From Chloroflexi bacterium OLB14 (GTDB taxonomy: Bacteria > Chloroflexota > Anaerolineae > Anaerolineales > Villigracilaceae): 36,761 nt of DNA. The position numbers and the translations under genes were made by a program. Below are positions 15,617 to 24,482 of the stretch, piece by piece. Position 1 is the first letter of the stretch. Every line of letters starts with the position of its first letter. The stretch is from positions 1 through 36,761 of the forward strand of contig LMZR01000042.1 of assembly GCA_001567105.1 (NCBI GenBank), given 5' to 3'. Under the pieces are notes generated by a model. That model ran no database searches, was not told the origin of the DNA, and saw nothing but the letters and a program-made list of their open reading frames with translations.

Positions 15617-17261
15617 TCACGGCGCTGGCAACACAATCGGCGTTAACGTCACAGTTGGTTGCGGAATTGGCGTTGGAGATAACTCAGTCCAACCGCTATA
15701 CGCAAAATATTCAGACAAAAATTGCTCACGTTCACGCTCATTCATCGGGCGCGGGCGAGAATAATCTTCCAGCATAGCAGTTAACAACTCCACGCCCAAA
15801 TATTTTCCATCATAAAACACATGACGGTCAATAAACTCGCGGCGAGTTTCGTCAATCACAGAGCCATCAGGTAATTCGTAAGTCATTTGATCAAAAAATA
15901 AATTTCCCAAGCCAAAATGGATAAAAGCATTATTGCGAAACTCCATCACATGCGGATAATGTGCCTGACTTCCACTCACAACGGTAGCGCCTGCATCTGC
16001 CACAGCATGGAATCCCTCTTCATGCTGATAGCACGGTCCATAGTGATAACACTCTTCATGTTGAAAAGTAAAAATCACCATATATCCTTGAGCCGTTACA
16101 TCTTTAATTTGCTGGGTGAAAAATTTATAATCACAATTTGCCGCGCCAGGTTTTGTATCAGTCGCTTTCACAAATGTATATTTCACTTTGCCATTACAAC
16201 CCATAAATGCAATTTTATTTCCATTCACTTCTAACAAAACAGGTTTACGTGCTTCGGTTTCATTTGCTCCGCCACCATAATATGGGATTTTATTTTGCTT
16301 ATAAATTTCCAAAGTATCTAACATGGCTTGCGTGCCACGATCTGCAAAATGATCACCTGTTAATTCAACAATATCAGTGCCAACATATTGCAACAACTCA
16401 AAATATTTCGGGTCACTGCACAAAATAAAATTTTTTATGCCCTGCCGTCGGGTATGGACAATTTTTATCAAACGGCACTTCGTTGCTAATGTGAGCAATA
16501 TCGGCATCATACAACCAATCATGAATCAATTCGCCAGGGCGCGTCACACCTTTGGTTTCCATTGTAAATGCAGTGGCGCGCACCAAAGCTGTCACACCTG
16601 TTAACACAACTGTTGTTAATTTTGTAGCATCACGATTCGATGTCGGTAAATCAAAACTCACACCACCAAAAATTATTTTTAATGAATACAAACTTTCATC
16701 AAAATCTTTATGCAGTGGAGATTGACCATCTACGCTGATAACTTTTAATTTTGGTTGAATTTCTTCAAACGGGATGATTGCCCATGTGGATGAATCTTTC
16801 CACACTTCATCTACTATCTGCTCTGATGCAACGCTTCGTACCTGACTTGAACTTGGTTCGCCCCATTGAGCCTTAAACGCGCTGAGAGTTGACTCTGCCA
16901 TGATTAACGTATGCTCCGTCGAGTCACCTTTCCAGATAGAAATCAAATCTGACGAAGCAGTATCATCTGTCAGCGTAGGAAAAGAAGCGACCAGTGCATA
17001 AATCCAAGTAGCACCTGAATCAGATACATCTAAAATTTGCGTGGCAACATTTTTATCATCAACAATTTTGATATTCCATGTTTTAGTTAAATCGCGCAAA
17101 TCATCTGGCACAGAATTGCTAATCCACAATGCAGGCTCAGGCGTCGAGGTGATTGCTGGTAATGAAGTGACAGTCACCTCAGAGGTGACTGTCACTTGTG
17201 GTGTTGAGGTGGAACAAGCAACGAGAAATAGAAAAAATAAATTTATAAAATATTTTTTCAT
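15617..17261 (-). CDS. CapA-like lipoprotein, PGA_cap metallophosphatase-fold (frameshifted)
   Basis: The lipoprotein starts M-K-K-Y-F with a hydrophobic stretch and lipobox L-V-A-C. The N-terminal half (to about 280) is variable; the C-terminal half is a CapA/PGA_cap domain (D-I-A-H-I-S-N-E, G-D-H-F-A-D-R-G, F-Q-H-E-E-C, G-S-Q-A-H-Y-P-H-V), related to proteins for poly-gamma-glutamate capsule synthesis. Two frames meet at the T6 run 16431-16436; removing one base joins A-G-H-K to N-F-I-L-C-S-D-P. I chose the ATG at 17261, which overlaps the upstream TAA (TAATG). A perfect palindrome at 17165-17197 lies in frame just after the lipobox and encodes V-T-V-T-S-E-V-T-V-T-S. Confidence 0.85.
17165..17197. 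repeat. Perfect in-frame palindrome after a lipobox
   Basis: AAGTGACAGTCACCTC and its exact complement GAGGTGACTGTCACTT flank a single central A, giving 16-bp arms. The palindrome lies inside the CapA-like gene, in frame, directly after the lipobox region. The same outer arms begin at 36747-36761 in the lipoprotein gene cut by the window end. Confidence 0.85.
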
Positions 17262-18364
17262 TAACATTCGATTTTTGAAATTGTATAACTTTGCAAAGCA
17301 TCTTTATCAAGTGTTACACCTAACCCCGCACCTGTTGGCACATTGATAGTTGAATCAGAGTTCAATGCAAAACTTTCATTAGTAATATCTTTTTTGTAAT
17401 AACGATTAGATGCAGAAACATCGGCAGGCAAAATAAAATTTGGCAGTGAAGCCAACGCTAAATTGGATGCACGACCAATGCCAGTTTCTAACATGCCTCC
17501 ACACCACACAGGAATATTATTTTCTTGGCAAAGGTTATGCGTTTCAACAGCTTGACTCAATCCGCCTAATCTACCTGCTTTGATGTTAATAATTTTGCAG
17601 GCTTTCATTTCGATAGCGTAACGAGCATGGCGTGGCGTGACGATACTTTCATCCAAACAGATTGGCGTTTTGAATTGTGTTTGCAGTTTATGATGATCCC
17701 AAATATCATCTTCAAATAAAGGTTGTTCAATTAATAATAAATTCAAATCATCTAAAGGCTGTAAAGTTTTTGCGTCATCTATGGAGTAAGCAGAGTTGGC
17801 ATCTACTTGTAATTTCAAGTTTGGAAATTGTTTTCGAACTGCTTGTGCATCTTGCACGTCTCGCTGAGGCTTGATTTTGATTTTGATGCGTGCATAGCCT
17901 TCGTTAAGATAACCTTGTGTAGTTTGGACTAACTTTTCAGTTGTTTCCTGAATCCCAATTGAAACGCCTACTTCAACTTTATCTCTAATGCCAGCAAATA
18001 ATTCTTTGAGTGATTTGTTTTCGCGCTTGCCGAGTAAATCCCAAAGTGCCATTTCTACACCTGCTTTGGCAAGGTGATGTCCACGAATGCCACTTACTTT
18101 ATTTTGAAAATCATGCGCGTCTTTAATATCTTTACCTTTTATGAGTGGGGCAATAAAATCTTTGATGATGTGCAAAGATGTTTGCGCAGTTTCGTAGCTA
18201 TAGCCAGGGCTACGGGCGGCGACACATTCGCCATAACCTGTTAAGCCTTCAGATTTAATTTCGATGATGATACATTCACGGTTGAGTTCACGCCCGAAAG
18301 ATGTTTCAAAGGCTGAAACCAATGGCATAGAAATGTGATAGAGAGTGAGGGAGTTTATTTTCAT
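17261..18364 (-). CDS. Enolase-superfamily N-acylamino acid racemase / o-succinylbenzoate synthase
   Basis: A 367-residue protein of the MenC/NSAR group. The capping domain is followed by the barrel with K161-I-K163-I-K165, metal ligands D188 (V-D-A-N), E213 (I-E-Q-P) and D238 (L-D-E-S), and K262 on the opposite side (N-I-K-A-G-R-L-G-G). These positions fit the NSAR/OSBS subgroup almost exactly. Members either dehydrate SHCHC to o-succinylbenzoate in menaquinone synthesis or racemise N-acylamino acids; many do both, and no other men genes are in the window. I chose the ATG at 18364 because the upstream residues derive from a repeat. Its stop overlaps the start of the CapA-like gene. Confidence 0.87.
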   Translation of the reverse strand: MKINSLTLYHISMPLVSAFETSFGRELNRECIIIEIKSEGLTGYGECVAARSPGYSYETAQTSLHIIKDFIAPLIKGKDIKDAHDFQNKVSGIRGHHLAKAGVEMALWDLLGKRENKSLKELFAGIRDKVEVGVSIGIQETTEKLVQTTQGYLNEGYARIKIKIKPQRDVQDAQAVRKQFPNLKLQVDANSAYSIDDAKTLQPLDDLNLLLIEQPLFEDDIWDHHKLQTQFKTPICLDESIVTPRHARYAIEMKACKIINIKAGRLGGLSQAVETHNLCQENNIPVWCGGMLETGIGRASNLALASLPNFILPADVSASNRYYKKDITNESFALNSDSTINVPTGAGLGVTLDKDALQSYTISKIEC

Positions 18365-18376
18365 TTTATTGTGCCA

Positions 18377-18461
18377 TGTCACCCTGAGCATAGCGAAGGG
18401 TCTCTACGATAATCTAAGAGATTCTTCGCCGCAAAAAACAAGAGCGCGGCTCAGAATGACA
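18377..18461. repeat. TGTCACCCTGAGC...CAGAATGACA repeat
   Basis: The element begins TGTCACCCTGAGCATAGCGA and ends GCGGCTCAGAATGACA, with GGGTCTCTACGAT and AGAGATTCTTCGCC in the middle as imperfect inverted parts. Terminal TGTCA/TGACA are complementary. Sequences of this style are widespread in environmental bacterial genomes. It lies directly upstream of the NSAR/OSBS gene and after the next minus-strand gene's stop. Confidence 0.75.
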
Positions 18462-18473
18462 TAATCTCTTTCC

Positions 18474-18997
18474 TTATTTTTTTGAAATCAGTTCTACTGA
18501 AAGAATCTGTTTTGTATCTTTTGCATAATAGACTGCATACTCATCGCCTTGCATAATCTCAATCAAGGCTGGGTTGGCATTTGAAAATGCTTCTCCACCG
18601 ATGTGCATTTCATAATTGGAAACTTTGTTGCGTTTGTAGGTTGGGTCTGAAGCAGAGCCTGATAGCTTTTCCACTTTGACAAATTGCACTTCCCCTTGTG
18701 TTTTTTGTACTGAGTAATCAACTTTATTAAATAAGCCACGAGAAAAGAAAGCAGTGAAGAAGGCTGAAATAATAGTCCAAACCCATGCAGAGGGGCTACT
18801 GACATCAGTCAAAAGTTTGTAGCCAAAAAATAAGGCTGAGGCACCGCACACAAGTACAAATCCGAGTAAGAGGCGCTGAGCAAATTGATCATTAGCGGTT
18901 AGTTTTTTTGTTGCTTGGTAGAAAGTCTACCTGCTTTGTTGGCGATTAAATCGGCATCGTCAAATGCTAGGTAGCCTTGAATTTGTTTTTCGCTCAT
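18474..18997 (-). CDS. Two-helix membrane protein of unknown function (frameshifted)
   Basis: The open frame from 18851 starts inside a membrane helix. Adding one T (plus strand) to the T7 run at 18903-18909 extends it to an ATG at 18997 and gives an N-terminal soluble stretch (M-S-E-K-Q-I-Q-G-Y-L-A-F-D-D-A-D-L), then L-L-L-G-F-V-L-V-C-G-A-S-A and V-W-T-I-I-S-A-F-F as two membrane helices, followed by a soluble tail (E-M-H-I-G-G-E-A-F). Full length is about 174 residues. I do not recognise a family. The gene begins 4 nt after the stop of the double-zinc-ribbon gene, so both are in one operon. Confidence 0.7.
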
Positions 18998-19001
18998 ATT
19001 G

Positions 19002-19523
19002 TTATTCTGTTTTTACTTCATTAGGGTCGTCATCTATCTTTAAATTTTTTAGGGCATCGTTGATGCTAGTGGCTTCAACTCTCATGCCGGGGGCAGGTGT
19101 GGCGCAAAACGGGCAAATATTCCAAGAGAGTTCCATAAACTTTGAGCAGTTGTGGCAGGTCTTTTTTAGTTTGGTATGGCAGTTCGGACAAATTTGCCAA
19201 TCTTCTTTGACTCTGCGTTCACAGCCTGGACAAAGTGGTAAATCTTCTAGTGCTTGTAATAAGGCTTCTTCTTCCAGTGTGCGTTGATATTCTTCTTCTA
19301 GCGTGCGTGGTGGACGAAGAATTAAGTAAACTAAAACGCCAGGTAAATTTAATACTGCCACAAGCAATGCGGCTAATGTTTGAATCAATGGGTCTCGGGT
19401 GCGGGCACGTATATCACGGTATGTCCAAATCACTAAGCTCACCCATAGGGCAATGATGAATGCGCCAGTGAAGGCAGTGAGAACTAGGGTGAGGCTACTA
19501 AGAAAAACAGGGTCGAAGGTCAT
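19002..19523 (-). CDS. Membrane protein with double zinc ribbon
   Basis: A 173-residue protein with two N-terminal membrane helices (about 12-34 and 47-69) and a cytosolic tail holding two zinc ribbons: C98-P-G-C101 with C112-P-N-C115, and C123-H-N-C126 with C137-P-F-C140. Similar small proteins are usually annotated as zinc ribbon domain proteins without a known role. It may bind another protein at the membrane. It is between the two-helix protein and the DUF3048 gene, all on the same strand, 26 nt after the latter. Confidence 0.8.
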   Translation of the reverse strand: MTFDPVFLSSLTLVLTAFTGAFIIALWVSLVIWTYRDIRARTRDPLIQTLAALLVAVLNLPGVLVYLILRPPRTLEEEYQRTLEEEALLQALEDLPLCPGCERRVKEDWQICPNCHTKLKKTCHNCSKFMELSWNICPFCATPAPGMRVEATSINDALKNLKIDDDPNEVKTE

Positions 19524-19549
19524 AAATATATTTTAATCGATAATAGTCA

Positions 19550-20707
19550 TCAAGGTGTCTTAAATTCGAAATTCCAGTCTGTACCATTTTGGGTATAGGT
19601 AGAAGTTGTGCCCATGATTTGATAAAAGGTTTGCCCTGGTCTTAAGAAGATAGGTTCACCTGTGAGTGTAGTTAATAGAAGCGGTTGGTCTTCTTCGGCT
19701 CGAATCCAATAGGCGGGGATGGCGATACCATCACGAAAGACGATAGCGTTGCCGTAGTCAATCAAATCAACGTTATAGACTTCATCATGTGAGTTATAGG
19801 TATTGGCGAAAATGTAGGGGACGAAAATTACTACTACATTTTCAGCGGTGATGGGGAAGCCTGTGAAATCATCTGTGAGTGGAGCATAAGCAGAATCGTT
19901 GCCTACTGCTCCATCTTTAGCTTCTTGATATCGTACAAAGTTTTTGGCAGTAGGGTCGTATGCCCAGTAGTTATAACTATAAGCAGAATAATATGAATAA
20001 ATTTTTGTGGCAGTTAGTTCTGAGTGCGGTACATCTTCTGAGAAAAATCCTCCACTAAGGGTTTGAGGAGAATTATCTAATCCTTTTTTATTAATGCAGG
20101 CATCCCATTTGAGCATGTTGAAAAAAATGTTGTTATAAGAATCACGTTTGTAAGGTCCAATAAAATAAGGTGGGCATTCTCCAATACCAACACTAACTAG
20201 GTATGGGTCTAAATCTGTGGCTTTTAGGTAACTTAATTCACGTGGGTCGGCACCTTTGAACATTAGGAACGAATGATACATACGAGCAATATGTTCGTCA
20301 AAATATCTGCCTGAGCGAACTGGTCCAACTCTTTCAACATTGTTGCTGTAAAAGATGGCAATAAAGCGCGTATCGCCCCATTCGATATAGTATTCAAAGG
20401 CTACATCTGCTAGAGATAAACCTGATTGCGGGCGGACGTAATCTGGAGAGTTGCCAATTTTGATAGCCAGTGGTCGGCGTTGTAATAAGGTTGGGTCGCT
20501 AACGGCTAGCCCAGTTAATGGGTTATAGGTTAATAAACTATTTTCAACAACTGGATTGGTCTGAATAGGAACTGTCATATTTTGCGGTAAGACGGCAATG
20601 GTGGGATAAGGGGTAAAAGTTGCCATCTCTTGCGGGGTAGAGATTGATAAGTATGGGTCTGTGGTGTTAATGGATTGAGGTTGAAAAGGTGTAGGGGTAA
20701 TGACCAA
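19550..20707 (-). CDS. DUF3048 domain protein, probable lipoprotein (damaged 5' end)
   Basis: A 385-residue open frame with the DUF3048 core: N-P-L-T-G-L, R-R-P-L-A-I-K-I-G-N, V-R-P-Q-S-G-L-S-x-A-D-V-x-F-E-Y, R-F-I-A-I-F-Y-S and V-G-P-V-R-S-G-R, then I-G-E-C-P-P-Y. YerB of Bacillus belongs to this family; the function is not settled. The only start in frame is a TTG at 20707 without signal sequence. Upstream, other frames encode L-D-F-L-L-I-F-S-C (a lipobox) if one base is removed from the A5 run at 20771-20775, and a second removal from the G6 run at 20739-20744 reconnects to this frame. I therefore infer a lipoprotein whose 5' end was altered by two indels; true start is beyond 20800. Confidence 0.8.
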   Translation of the reverse strand: MVITPTPFQPQSINTTDPYLSISTPQEMATFTPYPTIAVLPQNMTVPIQTNPVVENSLLTYNPLTGLAVSDPTLLQRRPLAIKIGNSPDYVRPQSGLSLADVAFEYYIEWGDTRFIAIFYSNNVERVGPVRSGRYFDEHIARMYHSFLMFKGADPRELSYLKATDLDPYLVSVGIGECPPYFIGPYKRDSYNNIFFNMLKWDACINKKGLDNSPQTLSGGFFSEDVPHSELTATKIYSYYSAYSYNYWAYDPTAKNFVRYQEAKDGAVGNDSAYAPLTDDFTGFPITAENVVVIFVPYIFANTYNSHDEVYNVDLIDYGNAIVFRDGIAIPAYWIRAEEDQPLLLTTLTGEPIFLRPGQTFYQIMGTTSTYTQNGTDWNFEFKTP

Positions 20708-20908
20708 GTCTAATGGAGCAGTAACAGGTAACGGGTCTGGGGGGTGAGGCGGTTGTTGGGGTGGTGCATGAAAAATATCAACAAAAAATCCAATTTGTTA
20801 ATAAAACTCGTCTTTGAATGTTATGTCGAATATGCGTTTGATTTATTGATGCGGTTTTATGGAAAGTCATCTAAAGATTGTACCAAAATGATACAATTAC
20901 ACCATTCC

Positions 20909-22444
20909 ATGTTAATTTTAATTTCATGCCTTTCATTTTTTATAAGTGCGTTGGTGCTAGTGGTGCTGAGAATTTTTCAGCCTGAAGCACGTTATACATG
21001 GCTCGTAGCAGTCAGTGGTGCAACAGTAGGGTTGCTAAGTGTGTTTTTTTGGCTAGGGTATTTGCCATTTGAATTGTCGGTTCAAAATTGGCAAAGTTTT
21101 ACTTCTAATTCCTTGCTGTTTACAGGCGATGCAATTTCATTTCCGTTTGCACTGTGTATTGCGGCATTAACCTTATCTATTTTATTAACAGCTGTTACAC
21201 AACCAGTGTATATCAACACAACTTTGTGGGCTGGTGTTTTAGCTTTGGCTGGCGTTGGAATTTTAGCCGTGACAGCTAACAACCCGCTAACTTTATTGCT
21301 GGTGTGGGCATTGTTAGATTTAACCGAGTTAATTATCCATTTGAGTTCTGTAAGCGGGGCAAAAAATAATGAAAAGGTTGTTATCTCTTTTTCAACACGT
21401 GCATTCGGTATTGGTTTGTTATTGTGGGCTAGTTTAGTGGGGGTTACAGAAACAAATAACTTTATATTTGAATCTATCTCTGCTCACTCAGGACTGATAT
21501 TAGTATTGGCAGTTGGCTTGCGTTTAGGGGTTTTGCCTTTGCATTTACCTTATGCTACTGATTTAAATTTAAGGCGCGGTATTGGTACAGCTTTAAGGTT
21601 AATTTCATCAGCATCTAGCTTAATTTTATTAGGTCGTATTCCTACTGGTATTTTAGATATCAATACAAGTATCTTCTTAATCACCTTAACACTCATTGCG
21701 GCAGGCTATGGCAGTTGGATGTGGTTTCGTTCGCCAGATGATTTAACAGGTAGACCATATTGGATTATTAGCATAGCATCATTAGCCATCATCAGTACTT
21801 TGAGTGGGAATCCTCAAGGTGCAATCACTTGGGGGTGTGCATTAATTTTAGTAGGCGGTGCATTATTCTTAACAACTGTGCAAAATAATTGGCTAAATCG
21901 CGCCATGCTGTTTGGCGCATGGAGTATTTCAACATTTCCATTTTCCTTAACTGCTAGTGCGTGGCTTGGCAACTTAGGGCTATTTTTACCATTCGTCATC
22001 ATTGCTCAAGCTTTCACAGCCGCAGGTTTTATTCGTCACACCTTACGCCCTTCCGGACGCGATACGCTAGACGCCCAACTTGGCTGGATGAAAGTTGCCT
22101 ATGCGGCAGGTATCATCTTATTGATTTTCATTCAAATACTTCTAGGATTGATTGGCTGGGAAGGCACAATGCAAATCCGCACATGGCTTCAAGCTCTGAG
22201 CGCCTCATTACTGACCTTAGGCTTGGTTTGGGCTCGTAGGCGTTTTCGTATCTTCAACCCTGTGCGTGCTCATGGAGTCAGCGCCAACAATGCACGCCTA
22301 GAAAGTTTTTATAATATTTTGTGGTCTCTATATCATTTACTAAGCAGAATAAGCAAAGGCGTGACTCAAATTCTAGAAGGCGAAGGCGGTTTAATGTGGA
22401 GCCTACTCTTCTTAATTTTATTTATATCCATCATCTCAACATGA
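20909..22444 (+). CDS. Complex I/Mrp-like antiporter membrane subunit (first of trio)
   Basis: A 511-residue protein with about 14 membrane helices, distantly similar to NuoL/NuoM/NuoN and MrpD. The segment L-L-L-V-W-A-L-L-D-L-T-E-L matches helix 5, which normally carries a key glutamate in F-W-E; here alanine follows the tryptophan. G-L-R-L-G-V-L-P-L-H-L-P-Y matches the helix-7 motif VKxPxxPxHxWLP, with arginine in place of the lysine. I chose the ATG at 20909 because the upstream frame (to 20744) is not protein-like. A TACAAT box at 20892-20897 would give a leader of only a few bases. The stop overlaps the next start (ATGA). Confidence 0.7.
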   Translation: MLILISCLSFFISALVLVVLRIFQPEARYTWLVAVSGATVGLLSVFFWLGYLPFELSVQNWQSFTSNSLLFTGDAISFPFALCIAALTLSILLTAVTQPVYINTTLWAGVLALAGVGILAVTANNPLTLLLVWALLDLTELIIHLSSVSGAKNNEKVVISFSTRAFGIGLLLWASLVGVTETNNFIFESISAHSGLILVLAVGLRLGVLPLHLPYATDLNLRRGIGTALRLISSASSLILLGRIPTGILDINTSIFLITLTLIAAGYGSWMWFRSPDDLTGRPYWIISIASLAIISTLSGNPQGAITWGCALILVGGALFLTTVQNNWLNRAMLFGAWSISTFPFSLTASAWLGNLGLFLPFVIIAQAFTAAGFIRHTLRPSGRDTLDAQLGWMKVAYAAGIILLIFIQILLGLIGWEGTMQIRTWLQALSASLLTLGLVWARRRFRIFNPVRAHGVSANNARLESFYNILWSLYHLLSRISKGVTQILEGEGGLMWSLLFLILFISIIST

Positions 22445-23046
22445 CAGACATCATCTCATGGTTAGCAGTTATAGTCATTCTAATTGCAACCACAACACTA
22501 CTAATTCATAAAGACTGGCGCATCAGTTTGGGCGCACTAGCCGTGCTGTATTTAGCAATGTTTTGGCACATCACCAGCCACTTACCTTTTGCAATGGGCT
22601 CAGCAAAACTAATTACAGGGTGGATGGTCATTGCAATTTTAGGCATGACACGCCTCAACCTTAGCAACTCAGAAGAAGAAAAAAAATCATTTTATCCACA
22701 AGGGCAAACATTTCGGCTAGCTTTAATGGCAATTATTGCCCTAGCAAGTTTTGCCGCCGCCCCACGCATTGAAACCGCAATTCCAGGCTTAGGCGTTCCC
22801 GTCATCACCAGCGGATTAATATTAATCGGCGGTGGTATCATCCAACTAGGAATTAGTACCAATTTATTACGCATCAGTTTGGGCTTATTAACTTTCATAG
22901 CAGGCTTCGAAATTCTCTACGCCGCCATCGAAAGCGCCATTCTAGTTGCGGGTTTATTAGCAATCATCAACATTGGGTTAAGTTTACTAGGCTCGTACCT
23001 ATTAATTGCAGGCTCACCCACCCAAGAAACACAGGACGAAGTATGA
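22441..23046 (+). CDS. Hydrogenase-4 component E / NuoK-like membrane subunit (second of trio)
   Basis: A 201-residue protein with six or seven hydrophobic helices. Size, helix pattern and place between two antiporter-like subunits resemble HyfE (NuoK-like) of formate hydrogenlyase-type complexes; identity is inferred from context and hydropathy, since I find no diagnostic motif. An E in L-L-T-F-I-A-G-F-E-I-L-Y-A-A-I-E, near residues 160-168, is in the position where NuoK carries a functional glutamate. The start ATG overlaps the upstream TGA, and its own TGA overlaps the next ATG. Confidence 0.6.
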   Translation: MTDIISWLAVIVILIATTTLLIHKDWRISLGALAVLYLAMFWHITSHLPFAMGSAKLITGWMVIAILGMTRLNLSNSEEEKKSFYPQGQTFRLALMAIIALASFAAAPRIETAIPGLGVPVITSGLILIGGGIIQLGISTNLLRISLGLLTFIAGFEILYAAIESAILVAGLLAIINIGLSLLGSYLLIAGSPTQETQDEV

Positions 23047-24440
23047 GTTCACCCATTCTTTGGATAGCCCTCCCTTTTACTGTTGGAACGTTCATCTTAT
23101 TATTCATCAACGAAAAATATGCCACATGGATCGGCGGTACACTTTGTGCGCTTTTATCTTTAACCGCCTTCTTCATCCCAATTGATACAGCCTTATTGCT
23201 TGGCACACTCTCCATCAAAATAGCCCCAGCCGTACAATTTTTTGGGCGCAGTTTCGAACTCAACACAGCAGATGGCGCATTGCTCACTATCATCTATGGT
23301 GTGGCAACTTTATGGTTTTTTGGCGCACAAGTCTCTGGCACTGCCACGCGCTTTGTATCACTTGGCTTGATGATTATTTCACTACTCACTGCTTCATTAG
23401 CAGTAGAACCCTTTCTATACGCCGCACTTCTACTAGAAGTTGCCGCCATGCTTGTTATCCCATTACTATTACCAACTACACAAAAAGCAAATCAAGGTGT
23501 AGCGCGTTTCTTAATTTATCAAACCTTAGCCATGCCTTTCATTTTATTTTCTGGTTGGCTACTAGCAGGGGTAGAAGCCAGCCCAACCAACATTGGTAGC
23601 ACAACACTATCTGGCACCATGCTAAGCATTGGCTTTGCCTTTCTTTTTTCCGTCTTCCCATTTTACAATTGGATTCCTAGCCTAATGGAAGAAAACTCAC
23701 CATACGCCAGTGGCTTTTTACTATGGGCATTACCTACTTTCACAACTATTTTTGCACTCGGTTTTTTAGATAGATATACATGGCTACGCACATCTCCACA
23801 ATTGATTAATGCGCTTCAATTTACTGGCGTATTCATGGTTGCTAGCGGTGGAATTTTTGCCTCGCTTCAAAAACATATTGGACGCATCTTTGCCTATGCC
23901 ACCATTGCAGAGACAGGTTTAATTTTATTAGCCTTTAGTATTCAAAATATAGATATCGTTATACTTACCATCTCAATATTGCTTGTACGCGGCATTGAAT
24001 TACCCACATGGGCATTGGCACTTTCCATTCTTAAGCAAAATAGCAACTCTCTCAAATTCAGCGACTTGCAAGGGTTCTTCAGAAAATTTCCCATAGCAAC
24101 TATATCTCTAATTATTGTGCATCTTTCCATGCTCGGATTCCCCCTACTGGCAGGCTTTCCTACGCGTTTAGCAATTTGGCAACTCATGGCAAATATTTCA
24201 CCTACCTTATTAATATGGCTGTTTATGGGAGCAATGGGTTTACTGATAGCTGCCGTTCGTACTTTAGCCGTCTTTGTTATGACAGACGAAGAATCAAACT
24301 GGAAGTTAAATGAAGGCTGGGTACAAATCACCATGCTGGGGCTAGGTGTGAGCGGGCTGTTCATCTTAGGCTTGCTCCCTCAAGCTTTAAATCCATTACT
24401 GAAGCATCTACCTGCCTTGTTTGAAAGATTAAGCCAATAA
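23043..24440 (+). CDS. NuoM/NuoN-like membrane subunit (third of trio)
   Basis: A 465-residue protein with about 13-14 membrane helices. L-Y-A-A-L-L-L-E-V-A-A-M-L retains the helix-5 glutamate. The helix-7 motif reads F-S-V-F-P-F-Y-N-W-I-P-S-L instead of VKxPxxPFHTWLPDA, so the pumping lysine is not present. F-A-Y-A-T-I-A-E-T-G in the middle is typical of this superfamily (Y-S-S-I-A-H-x-G). The three genes form a coupled operon with no NADH- or hydrogen-oxidising subunits nearby. Confidence 0.72.
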   Translation: MSSPILWIALPFTVGTFILLFINEKYATWIGGTLCALLSLTAFFIPIDTALLLGTLSIKIAPAVQFFGRSFELNTADGALLTIIYGVATLWFFGAQVSGTATRFVSLGLMIISLLTASLAVEPFLYAALLLEVAAMLVIPLLLPTTQKANQGVARFLIYQTLAMPFILFSGWLLAGVEASPTNIGSTTLSGTMLSIGFAFLFSVFPFYNWIPSLMEENSPYASGFLLWALPTFTTIFALGFLDRYTWLRTSPQLINALQFTGVFMVASGGIFASLQKHIGRIFAYATIAETGLILLAFSIQNIDIVILTISILLVRGIELPTWALALSILKQNSNSLKFSDLQGFFRKFPIATISLIIVHLSMLGFPLLAGFPTRLAIWQLMANISPTLLIWLFMGAMGLLIAAVRTLAVFVMTDEESNWKLNEGWVQITMLGLGVSGLFILGLLPQALNPLLKHLPALFERLSQ

Positions 24441-24458
24441 GTGCATCTTGCTTAAGTG

Positions 24459-24464
24459 TATAAT
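24459..24464 (+). promoter_or_regulatory. Possible -10 box for the coiled-coil gene
   Basis: A perfect TATAAT preceded by GTG lies 19 nt after the antiporter trio ends and 18 nt before the coiled-coil gene start. A good -35 at 17 bp is not seen (AATAAG is there), so strength is uncertain. Confidence 0.5.
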
Positions 24465-24482
24465 TTAACACTGGAGAGCAAC

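Noticed and set aside
20744..20908. 55-residue N-terminal extension of the first antiporter-like protein
   Set aside because: It overlaps the reconstructed 5' end of the divergent DUF3048 gene and does not resemble a protein domain.
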